A DNA stretch of 64,000 nucleotides from Colocasia esculenta (GCA_014218235.1 CM024763.1:89018244-89082243), one strand, 5' to 3'; numbered from the stretch's first letter, positions 1-12,190 are shown. Notes: a model not told the origin generated them from the letters alone. Numbers and translations are program-made.

Positions 1-1411
1 TTGTATGGCATAATAAGAAGAACGGGAAAAGCCCTAACTGTGCGGACTTAAGGAGAAACGACTCATACACAAAGGATACTCATGAAAATTAGTAAAATCA
101 GAAGCAAATGAATCTATCGACGAGGCTCTACAAGATGATATTATTTTTCTTAATCTTGACCCAAGAAAGCCTACCTTTGAATGCAAAGAACTCCCTGCAG
201 GTTCCTGGTTACTACAGGGCGAGGGGGAAAGACCACGTTTTCCCCAGCCTTCTCCTCTCCTCCAGCGCCCCAAACTTGCTGCACACGACCCCAACTTGAT
301 GCTAAACCTTCCCCAAACGTTTGTGAAGAGTTCTTATAGTTGTAGGGTGCTACTTCATGTCCTAATGGGACTAGGAAAGAGGGCTGCGAATTTCTGCATT
401 CTAGTTTCCAAAATCTGAGATTCTCTCACCCAAAGGAGGTAGCAAAGGTTAGGAAAACCACCTCTTAGAGTTGGGGTGGTTTGACTTACTTGCATGACTA
501 ATTACCCTATTTAAACCTAATGTGCCCTTCACAATTATTGCATATTTATAGGTACGAATTTCTGAGTTTTTATGTTCCACTTTATTATAGGCTAAAAGTG
601 ATCCATTGGCCCATTTTCATTAATGGGTCACTAATACATAATGTTATAAGTCTCTCCAACCTATTTATTTAATTTATGGTTGGGTTATTTTTCGTGTTAA
701 CAATTTTCCGACTTAGTTCCCTAATTCGGTTAACTTGGTCACGTGTAACGTACACTGGCAATCGGATTTTTCGTTGCTCGATGTCTTCATGAAACTCTTA
801 AGAATAATGTTTGAGGTTGATTTATAATTTTACGGAATTTTCTAACGTGTGTTTCTCACGTACGATAGTGGTACGTAAGTTCTATCTTTCGATAATACGT
901 AAGTTATTTATTACACTTTTTCATACTTGAATTTGTTCACTCACGTACGATAGTGGTACGTAAGTTCTATCATTTCGATAATACGTAAGTTATTTATTTA
1001 CTATTTTCATACTTGAATTTGTTCATGGGTCATAAGTTGTCCATTGATCCAATTCCTTTTATGGACTATCCCCACATATTGTTTGGAGTCTACCCATAAT
1101 TTTATTTCAATTGTTAATCCACTTGGCTCATGAAATAATGGATTCTCCAATTTATTCCCTATTTACAATAATAAGTCACATAAATTCTAAATCATGGTCC
1201 GAATTATTTTTCTATGCCCAAATTTCTTAATGGGTCATTAGATAATAATTTTTAAGGTATAACTATTATTTTCATAGAATTTTTATATGAGTTTCTACTC
1301 ATGCAATAATGATGTGTATCTTTTAACTAGTTTGATTTTTATTAATGGGCAAAATTTTCATTTATCTATAATATATATTTTTTTTTAATTATAAATTTTC
1401 TGGGTATTACA
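1..1411 (-). repeat. LTR A1 (partial)
   Basis: Matches positions 4983-6309 and 9943-11269 along its length, with many one-base indels. It ends GGGTATTACA at 1411, next to the purine tract, which is the 5' terminus of the LTR on the minus strand. The other end lies left of the window. Contains two close copies of a CACGTACGATAGTGGTACGTAAG unit (about 858 and 942) that later copies carry once. Confidence 0.85.
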
Positions 1412-1424
1412 TCCTCCCCCACTT
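1412..1424 (-). other. Polypurine tract, A internal 1
   Basis: On the minus strand AAGTGGGGGAGGA directly precedes LTR start TGTAATACCC. This is the plus-strand priming site position for an LTR element. Confidence 0.75.
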
Positions 1425-1494
1425 AAAGAGAATTTGGTCCCCAAATTCATATGTTATGATACGACTACCAAGTTATTATGGATATTTCATTCCA

Positions 1495-2464
1495 TCATCT
1501 CCCCCACTTAGGTTTTGCTATAAAATTAACTAAGGGTGTAATGATGGTACCTTGTCCACCTTCATTGCATGATTCATATCCACGAGAGCTTGTAATCGTC
1601 CTTGGCGTGGAGTTTGGTTCCTCTTTGTTGGACAATCGATGACTCGATGTTGTGACTTCCACATCGCAAGCATCTGCCGATTTCTTCCAACAGTTATCTA
1701 TCTGATGCCCTGGTTTCTTACAGAATTCCTTACTCTCCACTTTCCCTTTCATTCTCTTGCTAACTTTTGTATTTCTTCCTTTATTATCATCGGAATGAGT
1801 AGCACGTCCCCTTTTCAACACCTTCTAGTTAAGGATCTTTTCAAGGAGTCCCATGGTGTCCTCTACTAATTGAGCTCTCAATACCATGACTGAATATACT
1901 TCAATGTCTTGTGGAGTCAACCTTTCCCAGAATACAGGTCTCAACCCCCAGAAATTTCTTCTTCGCCTTCATCTTCTCCGTACTTACCAGATGTGGTGCG
2001 TACTGTGCTAGTCTTTCGAATTGCACTTCATATTCTGCTACAGACATCATTCGTTGTTTTAAATTGGCGATTCATTTGCCTTCTTCTCGCGAATCCTCTC
2101 AGAAAAGTATTTGGTATTGAAGAGTTCTAGAAATTTATCCCACTCTATGTTGATGTTGGGTAATTGTCGACTAGCAGCTTCCCCACCAGGTTCTAGCATC
2201 GCGGTCCAACTGGAAGGTTGCCAGAAGGACTTTATCTTGCTCTGAACATCGCATAACCCTAAAGATCCGTTCCATTGCCTTCACCCAATTTTCAGCTTCA
2301 TCGGGATCCGGAGTTCCATTAAACCTAGGGGGATTTATTCTTTGAAAATTCCAATAAGTCTCCTGCCCCATTTCTTGCTCCTGCTTGGATTACGTTGTTA
2401 AGGGCTTGAGTAAACCCCTGTAGGTCTGTTGTAATTCGTGCATTGGTGCATGCTCGCCAGCCAT
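1495..2464 (-). pseudogene. gag of element A, copy 1 (frameshifted)
   Basis: Starts at an ATG at 2464 (MAGEHAPMHELQQ), then a recognisable Retrotrans_gag stretch at 2371-2171 (INPPRFNGTPDPDEAENW, then an FQLDRDARTWW motif), and ends in a zinc-knuckle-like segment near 1700 (FCKKPGHQIDNCWKK). The matching gag of element B has two CCHC knuckles; here the first lacks its leading Cys and the second has lost its Cys residues while keeping the surrounding spacing. Several frameshifts separate the pieces. The usual gag role is to form the particle that packages element RNA. No pol follows: the purine tract lies about 70 bp after the last gag piece. Family assignment is firm; function is doubtful. 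Confidence 0.75.
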
Positions 2465-2664
2465 CTCCTCTGGTCTCCTGCGAGTAATAATAATTTTGTT
2501 AATTTATTTTTAAACTTAGGGTGTTTGTACATATAGTTAAGCTCCTAGCATAACCCCAAGCTTTACCCAATCTCTCACATAGGTATGGTGGCTGTCTTAG
2601 ACACGGTTATGGCAGTTCACCTAGAACATCCTAGGACCTAAAATATCCTAATAAGGACATCCTA

Positions 2665-2677
2665 GGCTCTGATACCA
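2665..2677 (-). other. PBS of element A, copy 1
   Basis: Minus-strand TGGTATCAGAGCC, complementary to the 3' end of plant initiator Met tRNA, two bases inside the LTR end CTTGACA. Confidence 0.85.
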
Positions 2678-2679
2678 AC

Positions 2680-5600
2680 TGTCAAGCCCCTCCAATTTAG
2701 CAATGAATCAAGTATAACACGATGACTAAAGTCAAGTCAAGATAGAAAATGATAACAATAATAACAAGTAACGATATTGTCCAGAATAGCAAGAGACATG
2801 TATAGCAAGAAGAGATGATAGTAGATGGTCACGTAAAGAGTAAATTGCACTTTGAATGTGATCAAGTCGCGATAGCACACAGTAACTCAAGATAGCAAGT
2901 ATCAAGTAGAGCAAGTAGAGCGTATGGTGAGATAGCGTGTAACGAGATAGCCTGTAACAGATAGCTTGTAGGGTTGCACAACAGTGCACTGGTAGAGTAC
3001 GACAATAGTCACTTTGGGATAGTAGTCGTTTCACGATAGTACATTACGTCTGAACTCCTCAGACTAATGTATAACAGTTTGTGATAGCACAGTAATATCA
3101 CAGTACGTCTGAACTCCTCAGATTAAAGGATAGTAGTTAGATGTCTACCAAGATAGTATAGTCAGAACCGTTGCAATGCAGAACACCGTCAATAGCCCCT
3201 GCAGGTATTTTCGGGTGGCTCTCTGCCCCCAGGACTAGATTGGAGCCCCTCGGACACTCTCCCGTGCCCTGCACAGTATGCATTTGATACAGTAGAGTCA
3301 GTCACGAAATAGCACAAACGATAGGACCACACAGCTCAAAGGGTAACAAGAGAGTGGTAGATGAATAGACGAGAGAGACGGATAGTAGAGTGAACGTGAA
3401 TATGAGTAGACGAGCGAGTATAGCATAGATGAGACCTTATGGTCATTGCACATGAAACGTTGAGTAACGAGTGATGGTAACAGTTGCACAACACGGCGCG
3501 TAAGGTATTGGCAGTCAGGTGGAACACACGATCTTTCCGCTGGCCTCGTTATGCACTTACTGATCCCTAGAGTGTATCATAGGTGTTAGGGTACAACCGG
3601 CTCGTCGACCATGTGGGAATCCATGATCAGAGGAGACTTACGGAGGCCTTGCACAAGGATTCACTAGTCCGGCGGAAGGAGTATCCGATGGAGAGTTCGT
3701 CCAAGTCAAGAAAGTGTGTAAATATAGAAACAAGTGCTCGACGTTCTAGAGGAATTCTAGAACAGTGGAGCGTCGAGATTGGTGTTCTAAATATCGCACG
3801 AATCGTAAACGAGTACTTGTAAAGTAAGGTAATTAATTGCAATAATTACCAGATATGTTATGTGTCATATTCATACAATTAAAGCCATGTTTGGATGGTC
3901 AACGTGTGTGTATGTGTCATGAAATCAAGGATATGAAAGATCAAGTGATTGACTTTTATTAGATTAAAATACAATCAATACTTACAACTTTGTTTTATTT
4001 TGTTAAGATCGTCAACAATCTGTGGGAATTATCGTGGTACAACAAGACTTGCAAAAGACTGATTTTCAGGCCCAAAACTGAGATCGCGACGTGGTCTTGC
4101 AAGGATCGCGACGGGGTCGTCAGATCAGGCAAGCAGAACGCGACAGGGGAACTGTCGCAACCAGAACGCGACAGCGGTACTGTCGCGACCCAACCTCAGA
4201 ACGCGACATATCGGGCCGCCGCGTTCACAGGGTCTGCGCCTGAGTCCGACCGGGATCTAACATGCTCTTGGTTCAAACTTACCATGTTTTGACACAGGGG
4301 CGATATTCATGAAACGCCTATATCTCTCTATATGCTGACCTTTAGACAAAACTCTCAACACAGAAAATGTCGAGGACATCTATTGGAAGAACTTTTGTGT
4401 CGTGAGATGGGTCTGAATCCGTCTCTAATTGCATGCAATACTGGAAGAACGTAAAAAATCCCTAAACATGCATGACTTCGTTGCGACTTGCATGTTAGGC
4501 TTGTAACATGAGATCTACTGATATTTGGACAAAATGTTTAACATAAACGATGACCAGGACAACTAGTGGAATAAATTTTATGTTGGGGGTTTTACCTAAT
4601 TCGGTCTTTGTCCTTGTGAAAAACATGAAGAACTTAAAGTTAAATGTAACCTGAAAACGCAGCATCCTGCATGACTCTATTAAAAGGTTTATTACTCTCT
4701 AACTAATGATATTTAAACAAAACACTTAACATAAAAGATGACCATGATAACTAGTTAAAGAACTTTATGTTGGAGGCTTGACCTACTTCGGCCTGAATCT
4801 TGTGCAAAACAGGAAGAACTTAAGGCTATCTGCAAACCAAAAAACACAGTATTATCATGACTCTCTTACGGGGTTCATAATCTCTAACTGAAGACTTTTA
4901 GACAAAACATTCAACATAAAAGATGATCGTGACTACAAGTAAAGAACTTTGATGTTATGATTTAGTCTAGTTCGGTCTCAAATTGTATGCATAATTAGAA
5001 GAACGGGAAAAGCCCTAACTGTGCGCGACTTAAGGGAGAACGACTCATACACAAAGGATACTCCATGAAAATTAGTAAAATCAGAAGCAATGAATCTAGA
5101 CTCGAAGCTCTACAAGATGATATTATTTTTCTTAGAATGCCTACCTTTGAATGCAAAGAACTCCCTGCAGGTTCCTGGTTCGATACAGGGCGAGGTGGAA
5201 GAAGACCACGTTTTTCCCCAGCCTTCTCCTCTCCTCCAGCGCCCCAAACTTGCTGCACACGACCTCAACTTGATGCTAAACCTTCCCCAAACGTTTTGTG
5301 AAGAGTTCTTATAGTTTTAGGGTGCTACTTCATGTCCTAATGGGACTAGGAAAGAGGGCTGCGAATTTCTGCATTCTAGTTTCCAAAATCTGAGATTCTC
5401 TCACCCAAGGAGGTAGCAAAGGTTTAGGAAACCACCTCTTAGAGTTGGGTCCGGTTTGACTTAACTTGCATGACTAATTACCCTAATTTAAACCCTAATG
5501 TGCCCTTCACAATTATTGCATATTTATAGGTACGAATTTCTGAGTATTTTTATGTTCCACTTTTATTATTAGGCTAAAAGTGATCCATTGGCCCATTTTC

Positions 5601-6309
5601 ATTAATGGGTCACTATACATAATGTTATAAGTCTCTCCAACCTATTTATTTAATTTATGGTTGGGTTATTTTTCCGTGTTAACAATTTTCCGACTTAGTT
5701 CCCTAATTCGGTTAACTTGGTCACGTGTAACGTACACTTGCCATCGGATTTTTTCGTTGCTCGAATGTCTTCATGAAACTCTTAAGAATAATGTTTGAGG
5801 TTGATTTATAATTTTTACGGAATTTTCTAACGTGTTTTCTCACGTACGATAGTGGTACGTAAGTTCTATCATTTCGATAATACGTAAGTTATTTATTTAC
5901 TATTTTCATACTTGAATTTGTCATGGGTCATAAGTTGTTCATTGATCCAATTCCTTTTATGGACTACCCCACATATTGTTTGGAGTCTACCCATAATTTT
6001 ATTTCAATTGTTAATCACTTGGCTCATGAAATAATGGATTCTCCAATTTATTCCCTATTTACAATAATAAGTCACATAAATTTAAATCATGGTCCGAATT
6101 ATTTTTCTCTATGCCCAATTTCTTAATGGGTCATTAGATAATAATTTTTAAGCTATAACTATTATTTTCATAGAATTTTTATATGAGTTTCTACTCATGC
6201 AATAATGATGTGTATCTTTTAACTAGTTTGATTTTTATTAATGGGCAAAATTTTCATTTATCTATAATATATATATTTTTTTTAATTAATAAAATTTTCG
6301 GGTATTACA
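2680..6309 (-). repeat. LTR A2 (complete, about 3.63 kb)
   Basis: Bounded by TGTCAAGCCCC (plus strand) at 2680 and GGGTATTACA at 6309, with PBS on one side and purine tract on the other. Compared with A3 it lacks two short blocks seen at about 8188-8213 and 8454-8518; the second is also present in the related LTR B, so A2 has deletions. It includes a GTCGCGAC-rich stretch at about 4080-4225 and a GATAGCA/TAGCA-rich stretch at about 2750-2960. No protein-coding content is evident. At 3.6 kb it is very long compared with the 1.26 kb interior. Confidence 0.9.
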
Positions 6310-6322
6310 TCCTCCCCCACTT
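6310..6322 (-). other. Polypurine tract, A internal 2
   Basis: Same AAGTGGGGGAGGA tract next to the LTR A2 terminus as in the first interior. Confidence 0.75.
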
Positions 6323-6404
6323 AAAGAGAATTTGGTCCCCAAATTCATATGTTATGATACGACTACCAATTATTATGGATATTTAATTCCATCATCTCCC
6401 CCAC

Positions 6405-7355
6405 TTAGGGTTTTGCTATAAAATTAACTAAGGGTGTAATGATGGTACCTTGTCCACCTTCATTGGCATGATTCATATCCACGAGAGCTTGTAATCTTCC
6501 TTGCGTGGAGTTCGGTTCCTCTTTATTGGACAATCGATGACTCGATTTGACTTCCACATCGCAAGCATCTGCGAATTTCTTCCAACAGTTATCTATCTGA
6601 TGCCCTGGTTTCTTACAGAATTCCTTACTCTCCACTTTCCCTTTCATTCTCTTGCTAACTATTGTATTACTTCCTTTATTTATCATCGGAATGAGTAGCA
6701 CGTCCCCTTTTCAACACTTCTAGTTAAGATCTTTTCAAGGAGTACCATAGTGTCCTCTACTAATTGAGCTCTCAATACCATGACTGAATATACTTCAATG
6801 TCTTGTGGAGTCAACCTTTCCCAGAATACAGGTCTCAATCCTTCCAGAAATTTTCTTCGCCTTCATCTTCTCCGTACTTACCAGATGTGGTGCGTACTGT
6901 GCTAGTCTTTCGAATTGCACTTCATATTCTGCTACAGACATCATTCGTTGTTTTAAATTGCTAATTCATGCCTTCTTCTTCTCGCGAATCCTCTCAGAAA
7001 AGTATTTGTATTGAAGAGTTCTAGAAATTTATCCCACTCTATGTTGATGTTGGGTAATTGTCGACTAGCAGCTTCCCACCAGTTCTAGCATCGCGGACCA
7101 ACTGGAAGGTTGCCAGAAGGACTTTATCTTGCTCTGAACATCGCATAACCCTAAAGATCCGTTCCATGCCTTCACCCAATTTTCAGCTTCATCGGGATCC
7201 AGAGTTCCATTAAACCTAGGGGGATTTATTCTTTGAAAATTCCAATATAGTCTCCTGCCCCATTTCTTGCTCCTGCTTGGATTACGTTGTTAAGGGCTTG
7301 AGTAAACCCCTGTAGGGTCTGTTTATTCGTGCATTGGTGCATGCTCGCCAGCCAT
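6405..7355 (-). pseudogene. gag of element A, copy 2 (frameshifted)
   Basis: Second copy of the element A gag, start codon at 7355. The clearest part is 6701-6405, with FCKKPGHQIDNCWKK followed by ADACDVEVKSSHRL. The same Cys residues of both zinc knuckles are missing as in copy 1, so that loss predates the tandem duplication and is not a read error. The N-terminal gag region is broken by indels at different places than in copy 1, which would fit sequencing or assembly errors as well as decay. Nothing resembling pol follows. Confidence 0.72.
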
Positions 7356-7550
7356 CTCCTCTGGTCTCCTGCGAGCAATAATATTTTGTTAATTTATTTT
7401 TAAACTTAGGGTGTTTGTACATATAGTTAAGCTCCTAGCATAACCCCAAGCTTTACCAATCTCTCACATAGGTATGGTGGCTGTCTTAGACACGGTTATG
7501 GAGTTCACCTAGAACATCCTAGGACCTAAATATCCTAATAGGACATCCTA

Positions 7551-7563
7551 GGCTCTGATACCA
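7551..7563 (-). other. PBS of element A, copy 2
   Basis: Minus-strand TGGTATCAGAGCC two bases inside LTR A3, identical to the first copy. Confidence 0.85.
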
Positions 7564-7565
7564 AC

Positions 7566-10500
7566 TGTCAAGCGCCTCCAATTTAGCAAATGAATCAAGT
7601 AACACGATGACTAAGTCAAGTCAAGATAGAAATGATAACAATAATAGCAAGTAACGATATTGTCCAAATAGCAAGAGACATGTATAGCAAGAAGAGCTGA
7701 TAGTAGATGGTCACGTAAAGAGTAAATTGCACTTTGAATGTGATCAAGTTGCGATAGCACACAGTAACTCAAGATAGCAAGTATCAAGTAGAGCAAGTAG
7801 AGCGTATGGTGAGATAGCGTGTACGAGATAGCGGGTAACAAGATAGCGTGTAGGGTTGCACACAGTGCACTGGTAGAGTACGACAATAGTCACTTGGGAC
7901 AGTAGTCGTTTCACGATAGTACATTACGTCTGAACTCCTCAGACTAATGTATAACAGTTTGTGATAGCACAGTAATATCACAGTACGTCTGAACTCCTCA
8001 GACTAAAAGGATAGTAGTTAGATGTCTAGCCAAGATAGTATAGTCAGAACCGGTGCAATGCAGAACAACCGTCAATAGCCCCTGCAGGTATTTCGGGTGG
8101 CTCTCTGCCCCCAGGACTAGATTGGAGCCCCTCGGACACTCTCCGTGCTCTGCACAGTATGCATTTGATACAGTAGAGTCCCAAGACCCATATTATAGCG
8201 CTAGACAGTCACGAAATAGCAAAAACGATAGGAGCAAAGGGTAACAAGAGAGTGGTAGATGAATAGACGAGAGAGACGGGATAGTAGAGTGAACGTGAAT
8301 ATGAGTAGACGAGCGAGTATAGCATAGATGAGACCTTATGGTCATTGCACATGAAACGTCGAGTAACGAGTGATGGTAACAGTTGCACAACACGCGCGTA
8401 AGGTATTGGCAGTCAGGTGGAACACACGATCTTTCCGCTGGCCTCGTTATGCACAGGTCCAGAGGTCCAGCGTGATTCAAGATAAGAGCGAGAGAACAAT
8501 CTAAGGCCGTTTGGATCTTACTGATCCCTAGAGTGTATCATAGGTGTTAGGGTACAACCGGCTCGTCGACCATGTGGGAATCCATGATCAGAGGAGACTT
8601 ACGGAGGCCTTGCACAAGGATTCACTAGTCCGGCGGAAGGAGTATCCGATGGAGAGTTCATCCAAGTCAAGAAAGTGTGTAAATATAGAAACAAGTGCTC
8701 GACGTTCTAGAGGAATCTAGAACAGTGGAGCGTCGAGATTGGTGTTCTAAAATCGCACGAATCGTAAACGAGTACTTGTTAAAGTAAGGTAATTAATTGC
8801 AATAATTACCAGATATGTTATGTGTCATATTCATACAATTAAAGCCATGTTTGGATGGTTCAACGTGTGTGTATGTGTCATGAAATCAAGGATATGAAGA
8901 TCAAGTGATTGACTTTATTAGATTAAAATACAATCAATACTTACAACTTGTTTTTATGTAGTTAAGATCGTCAACATGATTGGGAATTATGGTGGTACAA
9001 CAAGACTTGCAAAAGACTGATTTTCAGGCCCAAAACTGAGATCACGACGTGGTCTTGCAAGGATTGCGACGGGGTCGTCAGATCAGGCAGGTAGAACGCG
9101 ACAGGTGTACTGTCGCAACCAGAACGCGACAGCGGTACTATCGCGACCCGACCTCAGAACGCGACATATCGGGCCGTCGCGTTCACAGGGTCTGCGCCTG
9201 AGTCCGACCGGGATCTAACATGCTCTTGGTTCAGACTTACCATGTTTTGACACAGGGGCGATATTCATGAAACACCTATATCTCTCTATATGATGACCTT
9301 TAGACAAAACTCTCAACACAGAAAATGTCGAGGACATCTATTGGAAGAACTTTTGTGTTGGGGGCTGGGTCTGAATCCATCTCTAATTGCATGCAGTATA
9401 GGAAGAACGTAAAAAAGCCCTAAACATGCATGACTTCGTTGCGACTTACATGTTAGGCTTGTAACATGAGATCTACTGATATTTGGACAAAACGTTAACA
9501 TAAACGATGACCAGGACAACTAGTGGAAGAACTTTTATGTTGGGTATTTTACCTAATTCGGTCTTTGTCCTTGTGAAAACATGAAGAACTTAAGTTAAAT
9601 GCAACCTGAAACGTAGTATCCTGCATGACTCTATTACAAAGTTTATAACTCTCTAACTAATGATATTTAAACAAAACACTTAACAAGAAAGATGACCATG
9701 ATAACTAGTTAAAGAACTTTTATGTTGGAGGCTTGACCTACTTCGGCCTTGAATCTTGTGCAAAATAGGAAGAACTTAAGGCTATCTGTAAACCCAAAAA
9801 CATAGTATTATGCATGACTCTCTTACGGGGTTCATAAATATCTAACGGAAGACTTTTAGACAAAACATTCAATATGAAAGATGATCGTGACTAGAAGTAA
9901 AAGAACTTTCATGTTTATGATTTAGTCTAGTTCGGTCTCAAATTGTATGCATAATAAGAAGAACGGGAAAAGCCCTAACTGTGTGCGACTTAGGGAGAAC
10001 GACTAATACACAAAGGATACTCCATGAAAATTAGTAAAATCAGAAGCAAATGAATCTAGACTCGAAGCTCTACAAGATGATATTATTTTTCTTTAATATT
10101 GACCCAAGAATGCCTACCTTTGAATGCAAAGACCTCTCTGTAGGTTCCTGGTTCGCTATAGGGCGAGGTGGAAGAACCACCACGTTTTTCCCCAGCCTTT
10201 TCCTCTCCTCCAGCGCCCCAAACTTGCTGCACACAACCCCAACTTGATGCTAACCTTCCCCAATGTTTTGTGAAGAGTTCTTATAGTTTTAGGGTGCTAC
10301 TTCATGTCCTAATGGGACTAGGAAAGAGGGCTGCGAATTCTGCATTCTAGTTTCCAAAATCTGTGATTCTCTCACCCAAAGGAGGTAGCAAAGGTTTAGG
10401 AAACCACCTCTTAGAGTTGGGTCCGGTTTTGACTTACCTTGCATGACTAATTACCCTAATTTAACCCTAATGTGCCCTTCACATTATTGCATATTTATAG

Positions 10501-11269
10501 GTACGAATTCTGAGTTTTTATGTTCCACTTTTATTATTAGGCTAAAAGTGATCCATTGGCCCATTTTCATTAATGGGTCACTAATACATAATGTTATAAG
10601 TCTCTCCACCTATTTATTTAATTTATGGTTGGGTTATTTTTTCGTGTTAACAATTTTCCGACTTAGTTCCCTAATTCGTTTAACTTGGTCACGTGTAACG
10701 TACACTTGGCCAATCGGATTTTTCGTTGCTCGTATCTCTTCATGAAACTCTTAATAATGTTTGAGGTTGATTTATAATTTTTATGGAATTTTTTATGTGT
10801 TTTCTCACGTACGATAGTGTACGCAAGTTCTATCATTTCGATAATACGTAGTTATTTATTACTATTTTCATACTTGAATTTGTTCATGGGTCATAAGTTG
10901 TCCATTGATCAAATTCCTTTTATGGACTATCCCACATATTGTTTGGAGTCTACCCATATTTTTATTTCAATTGTTAATCCACTTGGCTCATGAAATAATG
11001 GATTCTCCAATTTATTCCCTATTTACAATAATAAGTCACATAAATTCTAAATCATGGTCCGAATTATTTTTCTATGCCCAAATTTCTCAATGGGTCATTA
11101 GATAATAATTTTTAAGGTATAACTATTATTTTCATAGAATTTTTATATGAGTTTCTACTCATGCAATAATGATGTGTATCTTTTAACTAGTTTGATTTTT
11201 ATTATGGGCAAAATTTTCATTTATCTATAATATATATTTTTTTAATTAATAAATTTCTGGGGTATTACA
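7566..11269 (-). repeat. LTR A3 (complete, about 3.70 kb)
   Basis: Runs from TGTCAAGCGCC to GGGTATTACA. On the right it does not meet a purine tract but joins element B's RT gene at 11270 (minus-strand reading ends ...YEFVVKPFG), so this is the outer, 5' LTR of the array on the minus strand. The bases next to it (ccaaa, 11270-11274) would be one half of a target duplication whose partner is outside the window. The GTCGCGAC-rich stretch lies at about 9040-9185. Confidence 0.9.
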
Positions 11270-11820
11270 CCAAAAGGCTTAACGACGAATTCATAATGTC
11301 CATACTTGCTCTTGAAAGCCGTTTTGAAAACATCATCATCCTTGATCCTTATTTGTTAATAGCCAGATCGAAGATCGTTCTTGGAGAAATATTGCGCTCC
11401 AGAAATTTGATCGAATTGTTCATCGACCCTAGGCAATGGGTATTTGTTCTTGATGGTAAGGTGATTGAGTTATCGATAGTCGATGCACAACATCATCGAT
11501 CCATCTTTCTTCTTTACGAATAGCACAGGTGCTCCCCATGGGAAAGTACTCAGTCTGATCAACCCCTTTTCTAGTAGCTCCATCAGTTGCGCCTTCAATT
11601 CCTTTAGCTCAGTAGGTGACATCCGGTATGGTTGACGCGATATCGGTGCAGCTCTAGGAATCAACTCAATGGCGAAGTTGACATCTCGTTCAGGGGGAAT
11701 CCCTGGCAGGTCTTCGGGGAATGCATCTGGGTACTCCTGTACTATATGTATGTCTTCTATCTTGGAACCCTTCTTTTCCACTACTACGGCTGCTAGGAAA
11801 GCAATACAGCCTTTCCTCAT
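11270..11820 (-). pseudogene. Element B reverse transcriptase, N-terminal part
   Basis: Minus-strand translation from 11820 gives the protease-RT linker (EYPDAFPEDLPGIPPERDVNF, then YRMSPTELKELKAQLMELLEKG), then the RT start with WGAPVLFVKKKDGS and CIDYR, followed by KNKYPLPRVDEQFDQISGAQYFS and FKSKYGHYEFVV. Two in-frame stops occur (after CIDYR and after LRSGY). The reading ends abruptly at FGL where LTR A3 begins, before the catalytic F-I-D-D box. This is Ty3/gypsy-type RT, normally making cDNA from the element RNA. The rest of the RT, RNase H and integrase of B must lie beyond the A array, outside this window. Confidence 0.9.
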
Positions 11821-11879
11821 ATGTTGTGGGCTTTTATGGCGGAGACTAGAGACATCCGTCTCTTATGTCTAATCCCGGA

Positions 11880-12190
11880 GAATGCCAGTTTAGGAAGTCA
11901 CTATAGGTAACCTTCCCTTTCTACAGCCGACACTTGCCCCATATGTGGACAACCAGTCGGCTCCCAAATTACATCATAGCCTTCCATGGACATACAACCA
12001 GGTCGCTTTTAGGTTATGGTCTCCGATCATTACATCGACAGAGGGAAAGTATTTGTTCAATTTCTCTTTTTCCCCCAGTGGCGTTGTGACAGAGAACTCA
12101 CAACCCATGGATATAGGTTTAGCATTCACAGTATCAGCAAAGTTTTGAGATATAAATGAATGAGTGGCTCTAGTATCAACAAAACGAATG
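11880..12190 (-). pseudogene. Element B protease remnant, active site altered
   Basis: Minus-strand reading around 12170-11950 gives RFVDTRATHSFIS and further on VMIGDHN, which match the retropepsin region between gag and RT in gypsy polyproteins. The expected triad D-T/S-G-A reads D-T-R-A here, so the catalytic glycine is replaced. A frameshift separates it from the gag end, and the stretch toward the RT linker is poorly conserved. Aspartic protease would normally cut the polyprotein; this copy should be inactive if the base call is right. Confidence 0.7.

Larger units (their letters stand above)
1..11269 (-). mobile_element. Element A: tandem array of a gag-only LTR retrotransposon
   Basis: Three long LTR copies (1-1411 partial, 2680-6309, 7566-11269) alternate with two short internal regions (1412-2679, 6310-7565). 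Read on the minus strand each internal region starts with a Met-type PBS (TGGTATCAGAGCC), holds a broken gag and ends in a purine tract directly before the next LTR, which begins TGTAATACCC. No protease, RT, RNase H or integrase is present in either 1.26 kb interior. LTR-int-LTR-int-LTR is the expected product of unequal recombination between LTRs. The right end lies inside the RT gene of element B, so A is younger than B. The left end is outside the window. Class assignment (TR-GAG-like non-autonomous gypsy) is inferred from content. Confidence 0.85.

Noticed and set aside
2732..3034. Open readings rich in Tyr/Leu/Ser/Cys in LTRs A and B (also 7611-7886, 13805-14120, 15840-16173, 20598-20931)
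   Set aside because: They are produced by the degenerate TAGCA/TATAGCAAG repeats; frames differ between copies and no codon constraint is visible.
11669..11872. Plus-strand ORFs opposite B gag and RT (also 12211-12402, 12949-13131, 17156-17365, 18852-19109)
   Set aside because: Antisense shadows of clear minus-strand gypsy coding sequence.
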